64,000 nucleotides of DNA from Castanea sativa (taxonomy: Eukaryota; Streptophyta; Magnoliopsida; Fagales; Fagaceae), in the NCBI RefSeq assembly GCF_040712315.1, contig NC_134015.1:57241964-57305963 (forward strand), read 5' to 3'. Under the pieces are notes generated by a model. It saw only the letters and a program-made list of their open reading frames with translations. It ran no database searches and was not told where the DNA came from. Every line of letters begins with the position of its first letter. The first letter of the stretch is position 1. Both the position numbers and the translations under genes were made by a program. Positions 1-10,489 of the stretch are shown piece after piece.

Positions 1-1190
1 AGGTTGAGGAAATATCATGGACTTATAATATTTTACTTTCAAAAAGATAATCCTACAAAAATACTTGTAGGTATTTATGTTTAATTCATTTTTTTAATCT
101 TCTAATCCTTTGATAACCTTGACTTACATGAGATTCTCAAAAACACTTGATCTAAAAGAGAAATTAACTTCAAAAGGAACCGTATTTTATAAAAATATAT
201 GATACAAATTGTTTTATGTGTACCATATTTATAATTTTAACTATTAATTTTTTTATATTATAATTTAATAGTTACAATAAGAGATGAATCGGAGTATTTG
301 AATCTTGAATGTCTCAGATAGAAATATCATAAATACCATCCAGCTAAGTTACAAGACTTTTGATTTGACTATTAAAGTAAGATATTACTTTCTTTAATTT
401 CTTTTATAATAACAAGTGAAATGTTAAGATTATATAGGTATGTTAAATTGTGTTTATGGATCAAGAATTTAAAGGTTAAAATGCCATTTCTGAAAATAAA
501 AATTTAAATTCTTAGTACGTTTTCTCAAAATTTCCAAATGATATTGACATTACAACCATACTAAATCCTTCTTGCTACCCATTAAAAAAAAAAAATTCAT
601 TGCTCGCTATTTGATAACGGGAAATTTCGTTTAATTTTATGATTGATAATGCAACTGCTAATATTTCCAATTTCACTGTCAAACGAAACATTTTTTTTAA
701 AAAATTACCTGATAATACTTCCAAACGAACTTACAATAATATTTGCTATGAAATGTATTAGTCTTATTGGAAAGAGCCAAACTTTTTTTTTTTTGGGGAA
801 AAATCTACTTGAACTTGGTATCGAACAAATTTTTTTTCCTGATTGTGAAGATGAAATCATGAGAAGAATTTGGAGAGATACAAGAGACCAAGAGTACGTT
901 TGAAAACATCTTATTTACATAATATTTACTAAAATATTTCATTTTTAGTAATATTTTTGTTAAATGTGTAACAAAAATTTAACACTAATTTGTTGTAAAA
1001 ATGTTAAAGTTAGATTATTTGAAAAAAGAAATAACAATAATAATAATCCAAAACATAAGGCAAAACACAAAAAATAAATAAGCTTGGCAAAGGCACTCTA
1101 ATTTACAAGTTTTCAATTAGAAAATAAATTCCTATATAATTTTTCAAACAAAGTTTGGTAACAAACTTGGCTGTAGATTAAGGCTATAAT
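1..1190. repeat. AT-rich paralogous intergenic block
   Basis: No gene seen. The block aligns, with drift, to 10714-11250 and 47060-47640, and its right half aligns to about 6560-7220 (shared words such as ATTATGGACTTAT, TCTAATCCTTTGATAA and TTTCCTGATTG). It is therefore another partial copy of the intergenic unit that fills the segmental duplication. The open frame at 643-903 is made of this repeat and has no recognisable domain. Confidence 0.6.
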
Positions 1191-1194
1191 TCTG

Positions 1195-1345
1195 ATCAAT
1201 ATCTTCTTACTAGGTATTATAATTGAACATAACTAGTATCACTATAGCAATCTTATAATTTTTTCTTGACTTAATAGATATTCTACAATTACACAATACT
1301 CTTGACTTACTTTCCTGTAACTATTATTCAAACTAAGATGGAAAT
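1195..1345 (-). mobile_element. RTE-type LINE remnant, 3' half of reverse-transcriptase ORF
   Basis: Matches 27660-27830 in intron 1 of the erlin gene base for base over long stretches (for example CTATTATTCAAACTAAGATGG). At the intron the homology continues into clear RTE LINE coding sequence on the minus strand. Only about 150 bp remain here. The insertion predates duplication of the erlin 5' end, because both copies carry it. Confidence 0.55.
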
Positions 1346-1353
1346 TAATCTAA

Positions 1354-1552
1354 GTACCCATTTGGATCACGTCCAGCGCGTCCACGTTTAGCGTTTTTGG
1401 CTTCTTTTTTTTTTTTACTAGCGCCTATTGCACTGTTAATGGGACATGAACAGTGCAAATAGGCAAATGAATAGTATTTTGTGAGTGTGAACAGTAACTG
1501 AAAATTATTTTTTTATTATTTTCAGCAAAATAAACGGCATTCAAACGCACTC
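1354..1552. mobile_element. MITE, TAA-flanked (PIF/Harbinger-like)
   Basis: A short element running from GTACCCATTTGGATCACG to CATTCAAACGCACTC, flanked by TAA at 1351-1353 and 1553-1555. The interior has the family words CACTGTT, TGAACAGT and TTTTCAGCAAAATAA. The paralogous site in erlin intron 1 near 27805 (AATCTAAGAAGCTAAGAAGC) is empty, which confirms the boundaries. A 3-bp TAA/TTA target is typical of PIF/Harbinger MITEs. Confidence 0.75.
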
Positions 1553-1563
1553 TAAGAAGCTAA

Positions 1564-1776
1564 GTGTGCGTTTGCCTAGAAATTATAAGGCGTTTTGCGT
1601 TTTTTGGCTAGGTCCCGCGGCACTATTCATGACCCAATCAAACTTCAAAAAACGCGTATAGGTAGGTCAGCCGTGGATCCCATGACACTATTCATAGTTT
1701 AAAAATTATTTTGCTATAGTGTTTTTAGTAATAAGTTTTTAGTTTTCAGCAAAATAAGCAGTATCCAAATAGACAC
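1564..1776. mobile_element. MITE, TAA-flanked, second member 10 bp from the first
   Basis: Runs from GTGTGCGTTTGCCTAG to GTATCCAAATAGACAC, flanked by TAA at 1561-1563 and 1777-1779. It shares the same family words as its neighbour (CACTATTCAT, TTTTCAGCAAAATAAGC). The empty paralogous site in intron 1 of the erlin gene shows that the two elements entered two TAA triplets only a few bases apart. Confidence 0.75.
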
Positions 1777-2340
1777 TAAAAAATATGGATTCTAACATAA
1801 CATGGGACACAACAACACAACAATTCTTGAAAAATTAGAACGCATGGGGATACAATAATTAATTAATATCTCTAGGTATATTTTAGACATAGTCTACATT
1901 TAATTCTAGTTTTCAAAACAAATAACAAGTATCAAAATCTTTAAAAACATATCTAAAATAAGAATAATTTTTTAATACAAATTTATTTTTATTTTTATTG
2001 GCATGTTCGTATTTGACAAGTGTCCAACAGAAGAAGGTATTTTATAAATCAAATATATGTATTTACACTCTCAGTGCGAGTAAATCCCTTTATCTTATGC
2101 ATAAAATAATTATTGGTTTGACAATAACATAGGTATAGAGATTTTGAATTATATGTTTCTTTGCTTAGAAGTATACATGCAAGATGAATCACCAATTCAA
2201 TTATTAAATAATTAAACGACAAGCATAAAGCAAGCTTTGCTAACAAGTCATATTTAACATCAAATCAAGCAAAACATAGATCCAATGAGGCCAAACTAAT
2301 CAAAGCAGACTAAAATCACAGTCCTCCACTAGTTTGATTC

Positions 2341-2428
<88 letters not shown>

Positions 2429-2522
2429 AAAAGTACGAGGAATTGAATTTTAACCAAACACTGCCGAATGCGATTGCTGGAGAAAACGAATCGATAATGC
2501 AGAAAATGTGAGGGATCAGATG
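1777..2522 (-). other. Duplicated piece of erlin intron 1 with a long (AT)n
   Basis: Collinear with intron 1 of the erlin gene (27838-28570) and with 32640-32970. Shared words include TTAATTAATATCTCTAGGTATATT, GCATAAAATAATTATTGG and ACAAGTCATATTTAACATCAAA. There is no coding content. It is the 3' continuation of erlin 5'-end copy 1. Confidence 0.75.
2343..2425. repeat. (AT)n microsatellite, about 83 bp
   Basis: Uninterrupted AT dinucleotide run inside the intron-1-derived sequence. The corresponding place in the functional gene has only a short AT-rich stretch. Confidence 0.95.
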
Positions 2523-2790
2523 CTAAAGCAAACGCTATTGAAATAAATTAAATCAATGAGAAAGAATGCTTGTGATGATAATAAGGAAGATGACGATGAA
2601 GAACAAAGCGGTGGCGGTGGAATATTTATACATTGTGTTAAGAGTTGATATAGTTTGATATATAATACGTACGTACCATGGCAAAGATGGCGATGAAGGA
2701 TAAGAAGACTGTGAGAATTGCAGAGAAACCGCTGCCGCCGCCACCTTGAGGAGGCTGTGGAGTTACAGGTCTCGGCTGATTTGTATCCAT
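2523..2790 (-). pseudogene. Orphan duplicate of erlin exon 1 (copy 1)
   Basis: The minus-strand exon 2677-2790 encodes 38 residues starting [15 protein letters not shown], then a Gly/Ser hinge and the hydrophobic anchor [17 protein letters not shown]. It differs from erlin exon 1 by only a few residues, ends at the same phase-0 position and keeps a GTACGT donor. No SPFH-coding exons follow: the minus strand to the left is intron-derived sequence and MITEs. A cryptic acceptor AATAG at 2535-2539 would add three codons and a stop (Arg-Leu-Leu) and give a 41-residue membrane micropeptide, but this is inference only. The frame is intact and a TATA box lies upstream, so transcription is possible. 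I treat it as a gene fragment rather than a gene. Confidence 0.75.
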
Positions 2791-2883
2791 AATGGCGGCT
2801 GGTTATTGGTTATTGGCTATTGGCTATTGGCCTGTCCGCATGTGTCAGTCAAGTCTGCGAATGCCAAAGGAACCTCGTGCTTA

Positions 2884-2891
2884 TTTTATAG
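2884..2891 (-). promoter_or_regulatory. Candidate TATA box of erlin exon-1 copy 1
   Basis: CTATAAAA on the minus strand about 95 bp upstream of the copy-1 ATG. The same motif at the same relative place occurs in copy 3. The functional gene has the weaker CTACAATA there. Confidence 0.45.
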
Positions 2892-3059
2892 CTTTTATTT
2901 TCGCGTGATGTTATGTATGACCAAGGAAGTTTATTTTAATTTTTTTGAGGGAAAATTTACAGGCAACTTCCACGTGGACTCATAACATGACAGAAAATCA
3001 ATTATATGAGGTTTTTGCGTCATCATGATTATCTCATGCATACACACGTCATACATGCT

Positions 3060-3530
3060 TGTACGTGTAGGTTTTAGAATTTAGAATTTAGATCAAATAT
3101 ATTTCGGACAAAATTTAGTTTCAAAATGTAACTTTAAACTACGATCTTATTCAATATATATATATTTTTTATTGAATGTGAATTTTGACAAATTTATTAT
3201 TGGATTACATCTTATTTTTATATTCTCTATACTTGCAAAATTTCTAAAAAATTAAAGATCAATAACTATGCCATCAATAAATTATTTAAATTGCAAGTTT
3301 TTCTAGTTTAATTTAAAATTATACATAAAATATAAATTTATAGATCATATAGTAAATAACATTTGATTGACACAAAATTTAACATATGTATTAAGAGCGT
3401 AAAGAACATGAAATTCAACGGTTAGATTTTTAAAATATGTAGTAATATTTATTTTATTAGGTAAGGTTATAACCTTAAGTTGCAACCAATTTTGTAGCTA
3501 AATTTTGTCCATATATTTAATAGTATATTA
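3060..3530. repeat. Diverged copy of a dispersed AT-rich MITE-like family
   Basis: Contains words of the family seen at 11907-13083, 13197-13564, 48993-49358 and 49473-49793 (for example TTGACAAATTTATTATTGGATTAC and TTGCAAAATTTCTAAAAAATTAAAGATCAATAA). Termini are not clear in this copy. No gene. Confidence 0.4.
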
Positions 3531-4037
3531 AGAATGTCTCATTGATCAAAAGTAAGGATGGTGATTGGGGCTTGGGAGGGTTGGTTGGGTCACAATTCTT
3601 GAAATATTAATTAGGATATGATCGACACTTACAATACTAGGAATACAATATTTAATTAATATCTCTAGGTATCTTCTAGACTTATTTTATGTTTAATTCT
3701 AGTCTTCAAAATAAGTAACAACTATCAAAATAAGCATGTCTAAAATCAATTTTTTTTAATAAGAAATTATATTATTTTTCCTCCTATGACCAATGTAGGA
3801 GTTTTCTTAGCATTTCCGTGTTTTACATGTATTCGACACAATAAGGTATCTTATTAATCGAATATACATATCTACCCTCTCATAGTATTGTAGATCCATT
3901 TATCCTATGCATAAAATAATTATTGGTCCGACATGAATACAGCTAGAGATTTTTAAACAACAAGCATAAAGCATACTCCAAAAAAAAAAAACATAAAGCA
4001 TGCTTAGTTAATAAGTCATATTTAACATCAAATCAAG

Positions 4038-4830
4038 TACCGCCAACTTAAGAATATCCTGGCGAGGACGTAGTGCATTGGTCACTTCCGGTTGAGCCTT
4101 GGTTCAAGCTTAACATAGATGGGGCGACTTTCGCCAATCATGAGTCTGTTGGAATAGGAGCTGTTATATGTGATTACACAGGAAGGGTGGAGGCTGCTTT
4201 GAGTAAGAAACTGTATGCCCATTTAGGCCCTCTAGAGATTGAAGCAAAGGCGTTATAGGAAGGGGTAAGTTTTGCTTGGGACGTTAGCATTAGAGATTTG
4301 GTGGTAGAGAGTGACTCACATATTGTTTTTGACGCTTTAAGGGTGGTGGCACAGCACCATTGTAGTGTTGATTGAAAATGTCATTGAGGGACATGGAGCA
4401 AGCTAATAGAGTTCAAACGCATACTTAATTCCAACGTTAAAGCAATCACTCAATACATATCTTAATTAGCTTAGTGTGCATTTGGATTGCACGGCACTGA
4501 AATTATGTGTTGCATTTTGCATTTTTTGGGGGCCTATGGCACTGTTCATGGAACCACCAAACTTGGCAAAACACAAATTTTTAGGTAAATTTGGGTCTCA
4601 CAGCACTATTCACACATTTAAAAATTATTTTGCTACAATGTTTTTAGCAAATAAATGGTATTTAAACAGACCCTTAATATACCAAAAACAATGACAATTA
4701 TGTAACATGAATAGAGAAAAATCCCAGTATAGTTGAGTCCGTTTTGGCTGAGGACGTATTGAATTTTTTTTTTTTTTTTTTTCTATTTTAATAAAGTTAC
4801 AGTTTTCTTATTAAAAGAAAAAAGGTAAAA
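4038..4830 (+). mobile_element. LINE 3' end with RNase H remnant
   Basis: Frame 4073-4258 reads as the start of a plant-LINE RNase H domain (WFKLNIDGATF, then GIGAVICDYTGRV and EIEAKAL). The same frame continues past a stop to VVESDSHIVFDAL near 4340. Downstream come a 3' UTR and an A-rich tail ending near TTATTAAAAG. It interrupts erlin intron-1-derived sequence, which resumes at AAAACATAGACC. The same fragment lies in copy B (36443-36578 and 41442-41990), so the insertion predates the A/B duplication. Confidence 0.7.
4474..4673. mobile_element. MITE, TTA-flanked, 200 bp
   Basis: Runs from GTGTGCATTTGGATTGC to TATTTAAACAGACCC, flanked by TTA at 4471-4473 and 4674-4676. Same family as the elements at 1354, 1564 and 42085. 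The paralogous place in copy B carries a different MITE one base away, which fixes the ancestral site as AGCTTAATA. Confidence 0.8.
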
Positions 4831-4879
4831 CATAGACCAATTATGAGACCAAACTAATTAAAGCAGACTAAAAAGTGCA

Positions 4880-4990
4880 AAACGATAATGCGCATTGCAG
4901 GAAGGAAATGCTGAAATCAACGTAGTTTTAAGAACTGAAAATCAAGGCGTAGAAGATGATAAAACAGATAATGTGAGTGATCAGATGCAA
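4880..4990 (-). pseudogene. Erlin 5'-end copy 4A, exon deleted
   Basis: Only the intron side survives (AAAACGATAATGCGCATTGCAG, then AACAGATAATGTGAGTGATCAG). It matches 42360-42475 in copy B, where a decayed exon 1 follows. Here the sequence jumps at about 4990 to unrelated DNA and an (ATT)n tract, so exon and promoter were removed by deletion after the A/B duplication. Confidence 0.6.
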
Positions 4991-5044
4991 AAGCCAAGCT
5001 TCTAAAAACTTGGGGTTTCCTCAACCCATGCCTCAAAACATTAA

Positions 5045-5045
<1 letters not shown>

Positions 5046-5090
<45 letters not shown>
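5046..5090. repeat. (ATT)n microsatellite
   Basis: About 15 ATT units. Located exactly where copy A lost the erlin exon present in copy B. Confidence 0.95.
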
Positions 5091-5091
<1 letters not shown>

Positions 5092-5099
5092 GGTAATTT

Positions 5100-6086
5100 C
5101 ATCTTTTGGGTCTAAATATTATCTCTATATGTTAAGAGAATTCAGAAAGTTAATTATGACTTTAAAAAAAATTTCAAAAATACCCTTATTCTAATTAGAT
5201 GATTCTTATTTTTTAAAAATAAAAAATATGGTTAAAATTGTAATTCAACAAAATCAAAAAGGAAAAAAAAAAAACTATCAGAGAAACTTTTTTCCTAAAA
5301 ATTAAATTAGCACACTTTCTATCTAAACATATGTTACGTACGTTTGATACATTTTTTCTTAACACACAACAGTTTACTCCATTTCAAATCCTAAATTTTA
5401 GTTTTATAAAAATCATTTCCTGTGTAACCTTCCTAACAATTGATAAATTCAAATTAAAAAATTATATTAAACTTAAAATAAAAAAAGTCTCATCGCATGT
5501 GTGGAATGTGTGTGATGTGGCTAGTTATTATTATTTATTTGAGGTAAATAATTTAGCCTGAAACATGAGGAAGGAATTTGGTTTGAGTAATGCTAAGACC
5601 ACAACTTTTACTATAACTTTGCCACAATAACTTATCTATATGGCAAGTTGTGAGTAATGGGATTGTAGACCCACATGGATCCACCACTTTTACTCCACCA
5701 CTATTATTCCATCACTCACAACTTATCATATGAACAAGTTGTAGCAAAAGTTATGGTCTTAGCATTTTTCATTTTGTTGAGGAAAAATGTATAAAGAGTC
5801 TCTTTGTAGAATGTTGCGTCACATACGTACACGTCATATGCTAACATATGTTTCTAGCCTTGCAAAAAAAGAAGATAACATACAATTAATACTTCTAAAA
5901 TTTGAGCTAATATTAGTAATGTCCAAAACTTTTCAAAATTTACCAACTTGGTCCTTAATCTCCATGAGAGAGAAGAAAAAATTAGTAACGGTTTAGGGTC
6001 CAAGTTGGATTTAAGAACCAAGTTAATCTATTTAAAAAAAATGAACTTAGCTAGCATTAGTCCTAGAGTGTTAACTGTATTTTACC

Positions 6087-6125
<39 letters not shown>

Positions 6126-7380
6126 GAAAGATGTTGTAACAAGAAGTCTTCCTCTATGAAAAGTATAAATCTTCAATATTTTTAGCCAGGATTAGATTGA
6201 CCTAATCTGTTTGTTTAGATGAAAACCTCTTGTGAAGATAATTTTTTGTGTTTTGTGTTTTTTTTTTTTTTTTTTTTTTTTTTTTTGGTATTATTAAAAA
6301 AATACTGTAATTCAAAGAAAAACATTTTTTAGTCAACAAAAAATTCTATTAAAATATTACTTATATTTTAGAGATTATTTTTCACATCAAACTAAATAAA
6401 AGAAATTAAGAGGCAATATGAAAACTATTGAAAATAACTTTATCTCATTTTGAGACCACTACCAAATATAAGAACATGAGATAGTATTCCAAAAAAATAA
6501 TTTTAGGAAAAATGACTTATTCTAGAAAACATTAAAATGGAGCGTAAGTATTGGTTCATAATTATGGGATTATCTTATATTTATCCTTTGATTACCTTAG
6601 TTTACATCAGAATTTTATTTGAAAATTCTAGTATTTTGTTAAAATATATGGTACACAAAATTTATTTTATTTTTTGTGTATGTAAAAAATTTATTTAATC
6701 TTAATCATTAATATAGGGAATTACCTTATTTAATATTTTTTGTAATTATAAATAAAATTTTTCTTTCTTTTCTTTGCAGTGACTAATAGATAAACTTTTA
6801 AGAATAAAGATTGTATAAAATACAAATATGTTACACTGTTTATGAATCACAAATTTTAAGGGTAAAATGGCATTACTGAAAATAAAAATTAAATTCCTAA
6901 TTAACTTTTTGTCAAATCTGCAAATGACTTTGATATTTCAACCATACTTCTCTTTTTTTTGGTAAATGACATTACAAGTTACAACCATACTAAGTGCCTT
7001 TCTTGCTAGCTGTTTGACAATGAAAAATTTCGTGCGATGAATGATAAGGCAAGTGCTATCCCAATTTCACTGTTAAACGAACCCTTTTTTTGTGTGTGGA
7101 TAATAATACTGCTCATATAAAACTTATTTGCCATGAAATGTATTGATTTGTATTTCAAAGAGTCAAATACATTTTTTCCTGATTGCGTGGATGATGAAAG
7201 CATACGGAAAAAACTCAAGTCGCCCTCCCTATCCATTTCTATTCAGCGAAAAAAAGAAGAAGAAAGCATTTGAGAAAATAACGGAGAGATTAATGTTGCA
7301 AGTTGGCAATTGGGAAAGAAATTCCTATGTTAATTACTTTCCAGCAGTTTCCTATTGACACTATTGTTCGTTGATAAAGA
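5100..7380. other. Intergenic, AT-rich, no gene seen
   Basis: Colinear with 42790-44260 in copy B. Holds a (TAA)n tract near 6089-6124 and a 30-base T run near 6258. Two related words (ACAACTTTTACTATAACTTTGCC and its near-inverse at 5737-5761) form a small inverted repeat, possibly a MITE footprint. Short open frames here are not conserved in frame between the two copies. Confidence 0.6.
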
Positions 7381-7384
7381 CTTA

Positions 7385-8177
7385 GAGTATGTTTGGCTAG
7401 AGTGAAAATAGGGAGGATGAAAAATAGAGAGAGGAAAATAGGGTAAAAAAGACATTTTTCACTGTTTGGATGAGAGGGGGAGGGGGAGAGAAAAGTGGTG
7501 GAGCTCACCAGTTTTCTCTCATCCCACTTCAAAAACAATCTCTCCAAATTGAAGAGAAAATTTGAGTGAAAAGTAGGAAAGATATCTGGACAAAACTACC
7601 CCACCTCTCATTAAAGTTTCTTGCTTTTTTTTTTTTTTTTTTTTTTTTGACTATTCTAGTTTCCTTGTAACGTTGGCTTTTTCTCTCTTTTTATTTTTTA
7701 TTTTTTATTTTTTATTTTTTATTTATTTTACTTTTCCAGTTTCCTTGTAACGTTGGCTTCTAATTTTTTTTTTTTTTGGGTAACGTTGGCTTCTTCTTTT
7801 CTTTTTTTTTTTTTTCTTTTTTGGTTTTGTCAAGGTGGGTTCTTCTTCTTTTCCTTCTTTTTTTTCTTAATTTTTTAAGAAAACACTTTTGGATGATTTT
7901 TTTTATGTTATTTTTGAAAATGTCTACTTTCATCTATACACAATTTAAAAAAAAAAAGTATAATATATTACTTTTTGTTTTATTTAAAAGGGACATGATG
8001 GTAAATTTATACAAACCTTATTTTCAACCAAATTAAAAAGTTTTTCATCCTTCCACTTTTCCATCCTCTCAACCAAACACAAATGAGGAAAACTAAAAAT
8101 TTTTCATCTTCTCACTTTTCCATCCTCCCTCTATTTTCTATCCTCTCATTTTTCCATCCTCGCAACCAAACAGACCC
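7385..8177. mobile_element. Large MITE or non-autonomous DNA transposon, TTA-flanked, 793 bp
   Basis: Long terminal inverted repeats: the left end begins GAGTATGTTTGGCTAGAG and has GGGAGGATGAAAAATAGAG. The right end has CTATTTTCTATCCTCTCA and closes with CAACCAAACAGACCC. It is flanked by TTA at 7382-7384 and 8178-8180. Copy B has the empty site near 44249 (GACTTAGAAACATTGG). The interior is T-rich with a duplicated word (TTTCCTTGTAACGTTGGCTT at 7661 and 7741) and no transposase. Confidence 0.8.
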
Positions 8178-8179
8178 TT

Positions 8180-8774
8180 AGAGCCATTGCTGCCATTTTC
8201 AACTATATAATCAAAGACTTCGGAATAATTGGACAGCTAGCCCTTACTTCCACCCAAGAGGTTTTTTTTTTTTAATGGCACATATTTTATTGAAACTTCA
8301 AACTTTAGAGCATTATATTTTTCTGTACTTTTTTAAATGCCTTTTGTTAATTTTAAGTAAAATATAGCTTACTTCCACTTAAGGGTTTACTGTACAAATA
8401 TCAAGAAAATTATATAAAACCGCTTTGAATTTTGAATAAGAGCGTAACAATCAATAAATTATTGAAATGTTATATATATATATAAAATATTTTTTTCCTC
8501 TTCTAAAATATGTTCATTTTAACTCATAATGGAACTCCTTCTCAGGAAAAAAAAAAAAAACCTCTCATAATTGAACACGTAATATTATTTAACCTGATTT
8601 CTTAGACCACCTGTTAACGTGAACTAATTTAGTTTCATGCTTCATTTGCACATCATTATCATTGTCTTCTTGAATTTTTCTCTCCCTCCTCACCCCCAAG
8701 GTCCCAACAACTTGAAATGATCAATTTCATTGTCTATTCTCTCCTTTCCCTTGAGATGAAATATTTTATTATAC

Positions 8775-8830
<56 letters not shown>

Positions 8831-10436
8831 TTGATGGTTGGAAGATGGGGCATTTGAACCTTAATTAGATGTCTTTATTTGATAGTTCCCTTGAGATGAA
8901 ATATTTTATTATACAAATTTTAAAAAATATATATATTAATTTGATGGTTATAAGATGGGGCATTTGAACCTTAGATGTCTTTATTTGATAGTTATGTAAT
9001 TTAAAATTTATTCTATTATCAAAACATAGCACTATATTTATTTTTAGATTTGCTAATTATCAATTTTTTATCATTAAATGAAGTCAGGCAATTCAAAAAC
9101 AAATGAAGGATCATCTTTCCCACTCTTCTTTCACCCACACTCCATCTCGTGAATTAATTATTCCTTTTCAAAACATTTTATTACTGCTCCAATAATACGT
9201 GTGTGTGTGTGTGTTTGGATTGATTTATTTTATTTTATTAAATTCTTTTTTATGCTTTTAAAATTATATATAAGTAAATAAGATAATTAAAAAGAAAAAT
9301 ATTTCAAACTCACGGGGTCCATAATTTTATTTATTTATTGACATGGTTAAAAATCATTGCAATTAATCCATAATTTTTTTTATATTTGAAATGGTTAAAA
9401 ATCACTACTAGTAGCCCCCCTTAGACTAACATGCCAGTGGCAGTGTAAGCTCAAAGGAGAGCTGCAACATATGATATTATAACTAATTTGACGATTATAT
9501 GAGCATAGGAATCTCTTAGTTAATATCCAATTGATATATATACACACACAATTGTAGTAGCTAGAACTTAGCCTGTATATTAAAAAGGAGGGTTATTTAT
9601 TTATTTATTTATTATTTATTTGAGAGTGCAACAACACATTCATTATATTTTTAAAAAAAATTAAAGTGCAATGACCAATGACCAGACACAATTACTTCCA
9701 TTTTTGGTAGCTCTAACTATACAACTTCATCCATTAATTTTTGGTAGGTCCAAGGGGCAATTTCTCAGCAATCCACAGAACATTGAATTTGGATAATGTT
9801 GGAATGGAGACTATATTGGGTCTATTCTTGTATTCCATCCTCATACTTGTCAAGAAAAGGGGGAACAAGTACTTAATGGGGGGCTTGACTCATTCGCCTT
9901 GCTAAGTTTGTTGTGTAAGCTTGATCTGATCATTCCACATAAAATGTCACAGTTTCCTTTGGTTTAACCAGTAATTGAAAATTAATTAAATTGAACTCCA
10001 TAAGTCGAATATACATACTACCCTATCATTTTTAGAAGATCTTTTTTTTTTTTTTTTTAATAATTTGATGTTTATAACTTTTATATTCTTTGGGGAGGTT
10101 TGGCATGATGTATGAGGAATGAATTCCTCTGTCTCTCTCTCTCTCTGGAGAGAAAATGTACAAGCAAAGCAACTTCCATGTGGAATCATGATGGAAAATC
10201 AATCAATTCAAGACTTCTGAGTCATCATGGATTATCTCATATACATGTGACTATTTGAGTGATGGGCTTATTGGTCAAGCGTAACGTGTACTTGAAGGTT
10301 GTAGAATATATATGGATTCAATATATCACATTATCAGCTCATAGGGTATTAACCATTAAGAATGTTTCAAGGATTGAAATTGACTGGGACTACTTTTTTT
10401 TTTTTTTGAAACAGGATATAATGGATAAGACACCAA

Positions 10437-10489
<53 letters not shown>

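Noticed and set aside
2553..2744. 63-residue frame in the copy-1 erlin exon
   Set aside because: It is in the wrong frame relative to the conserved exon and crosses the donor.
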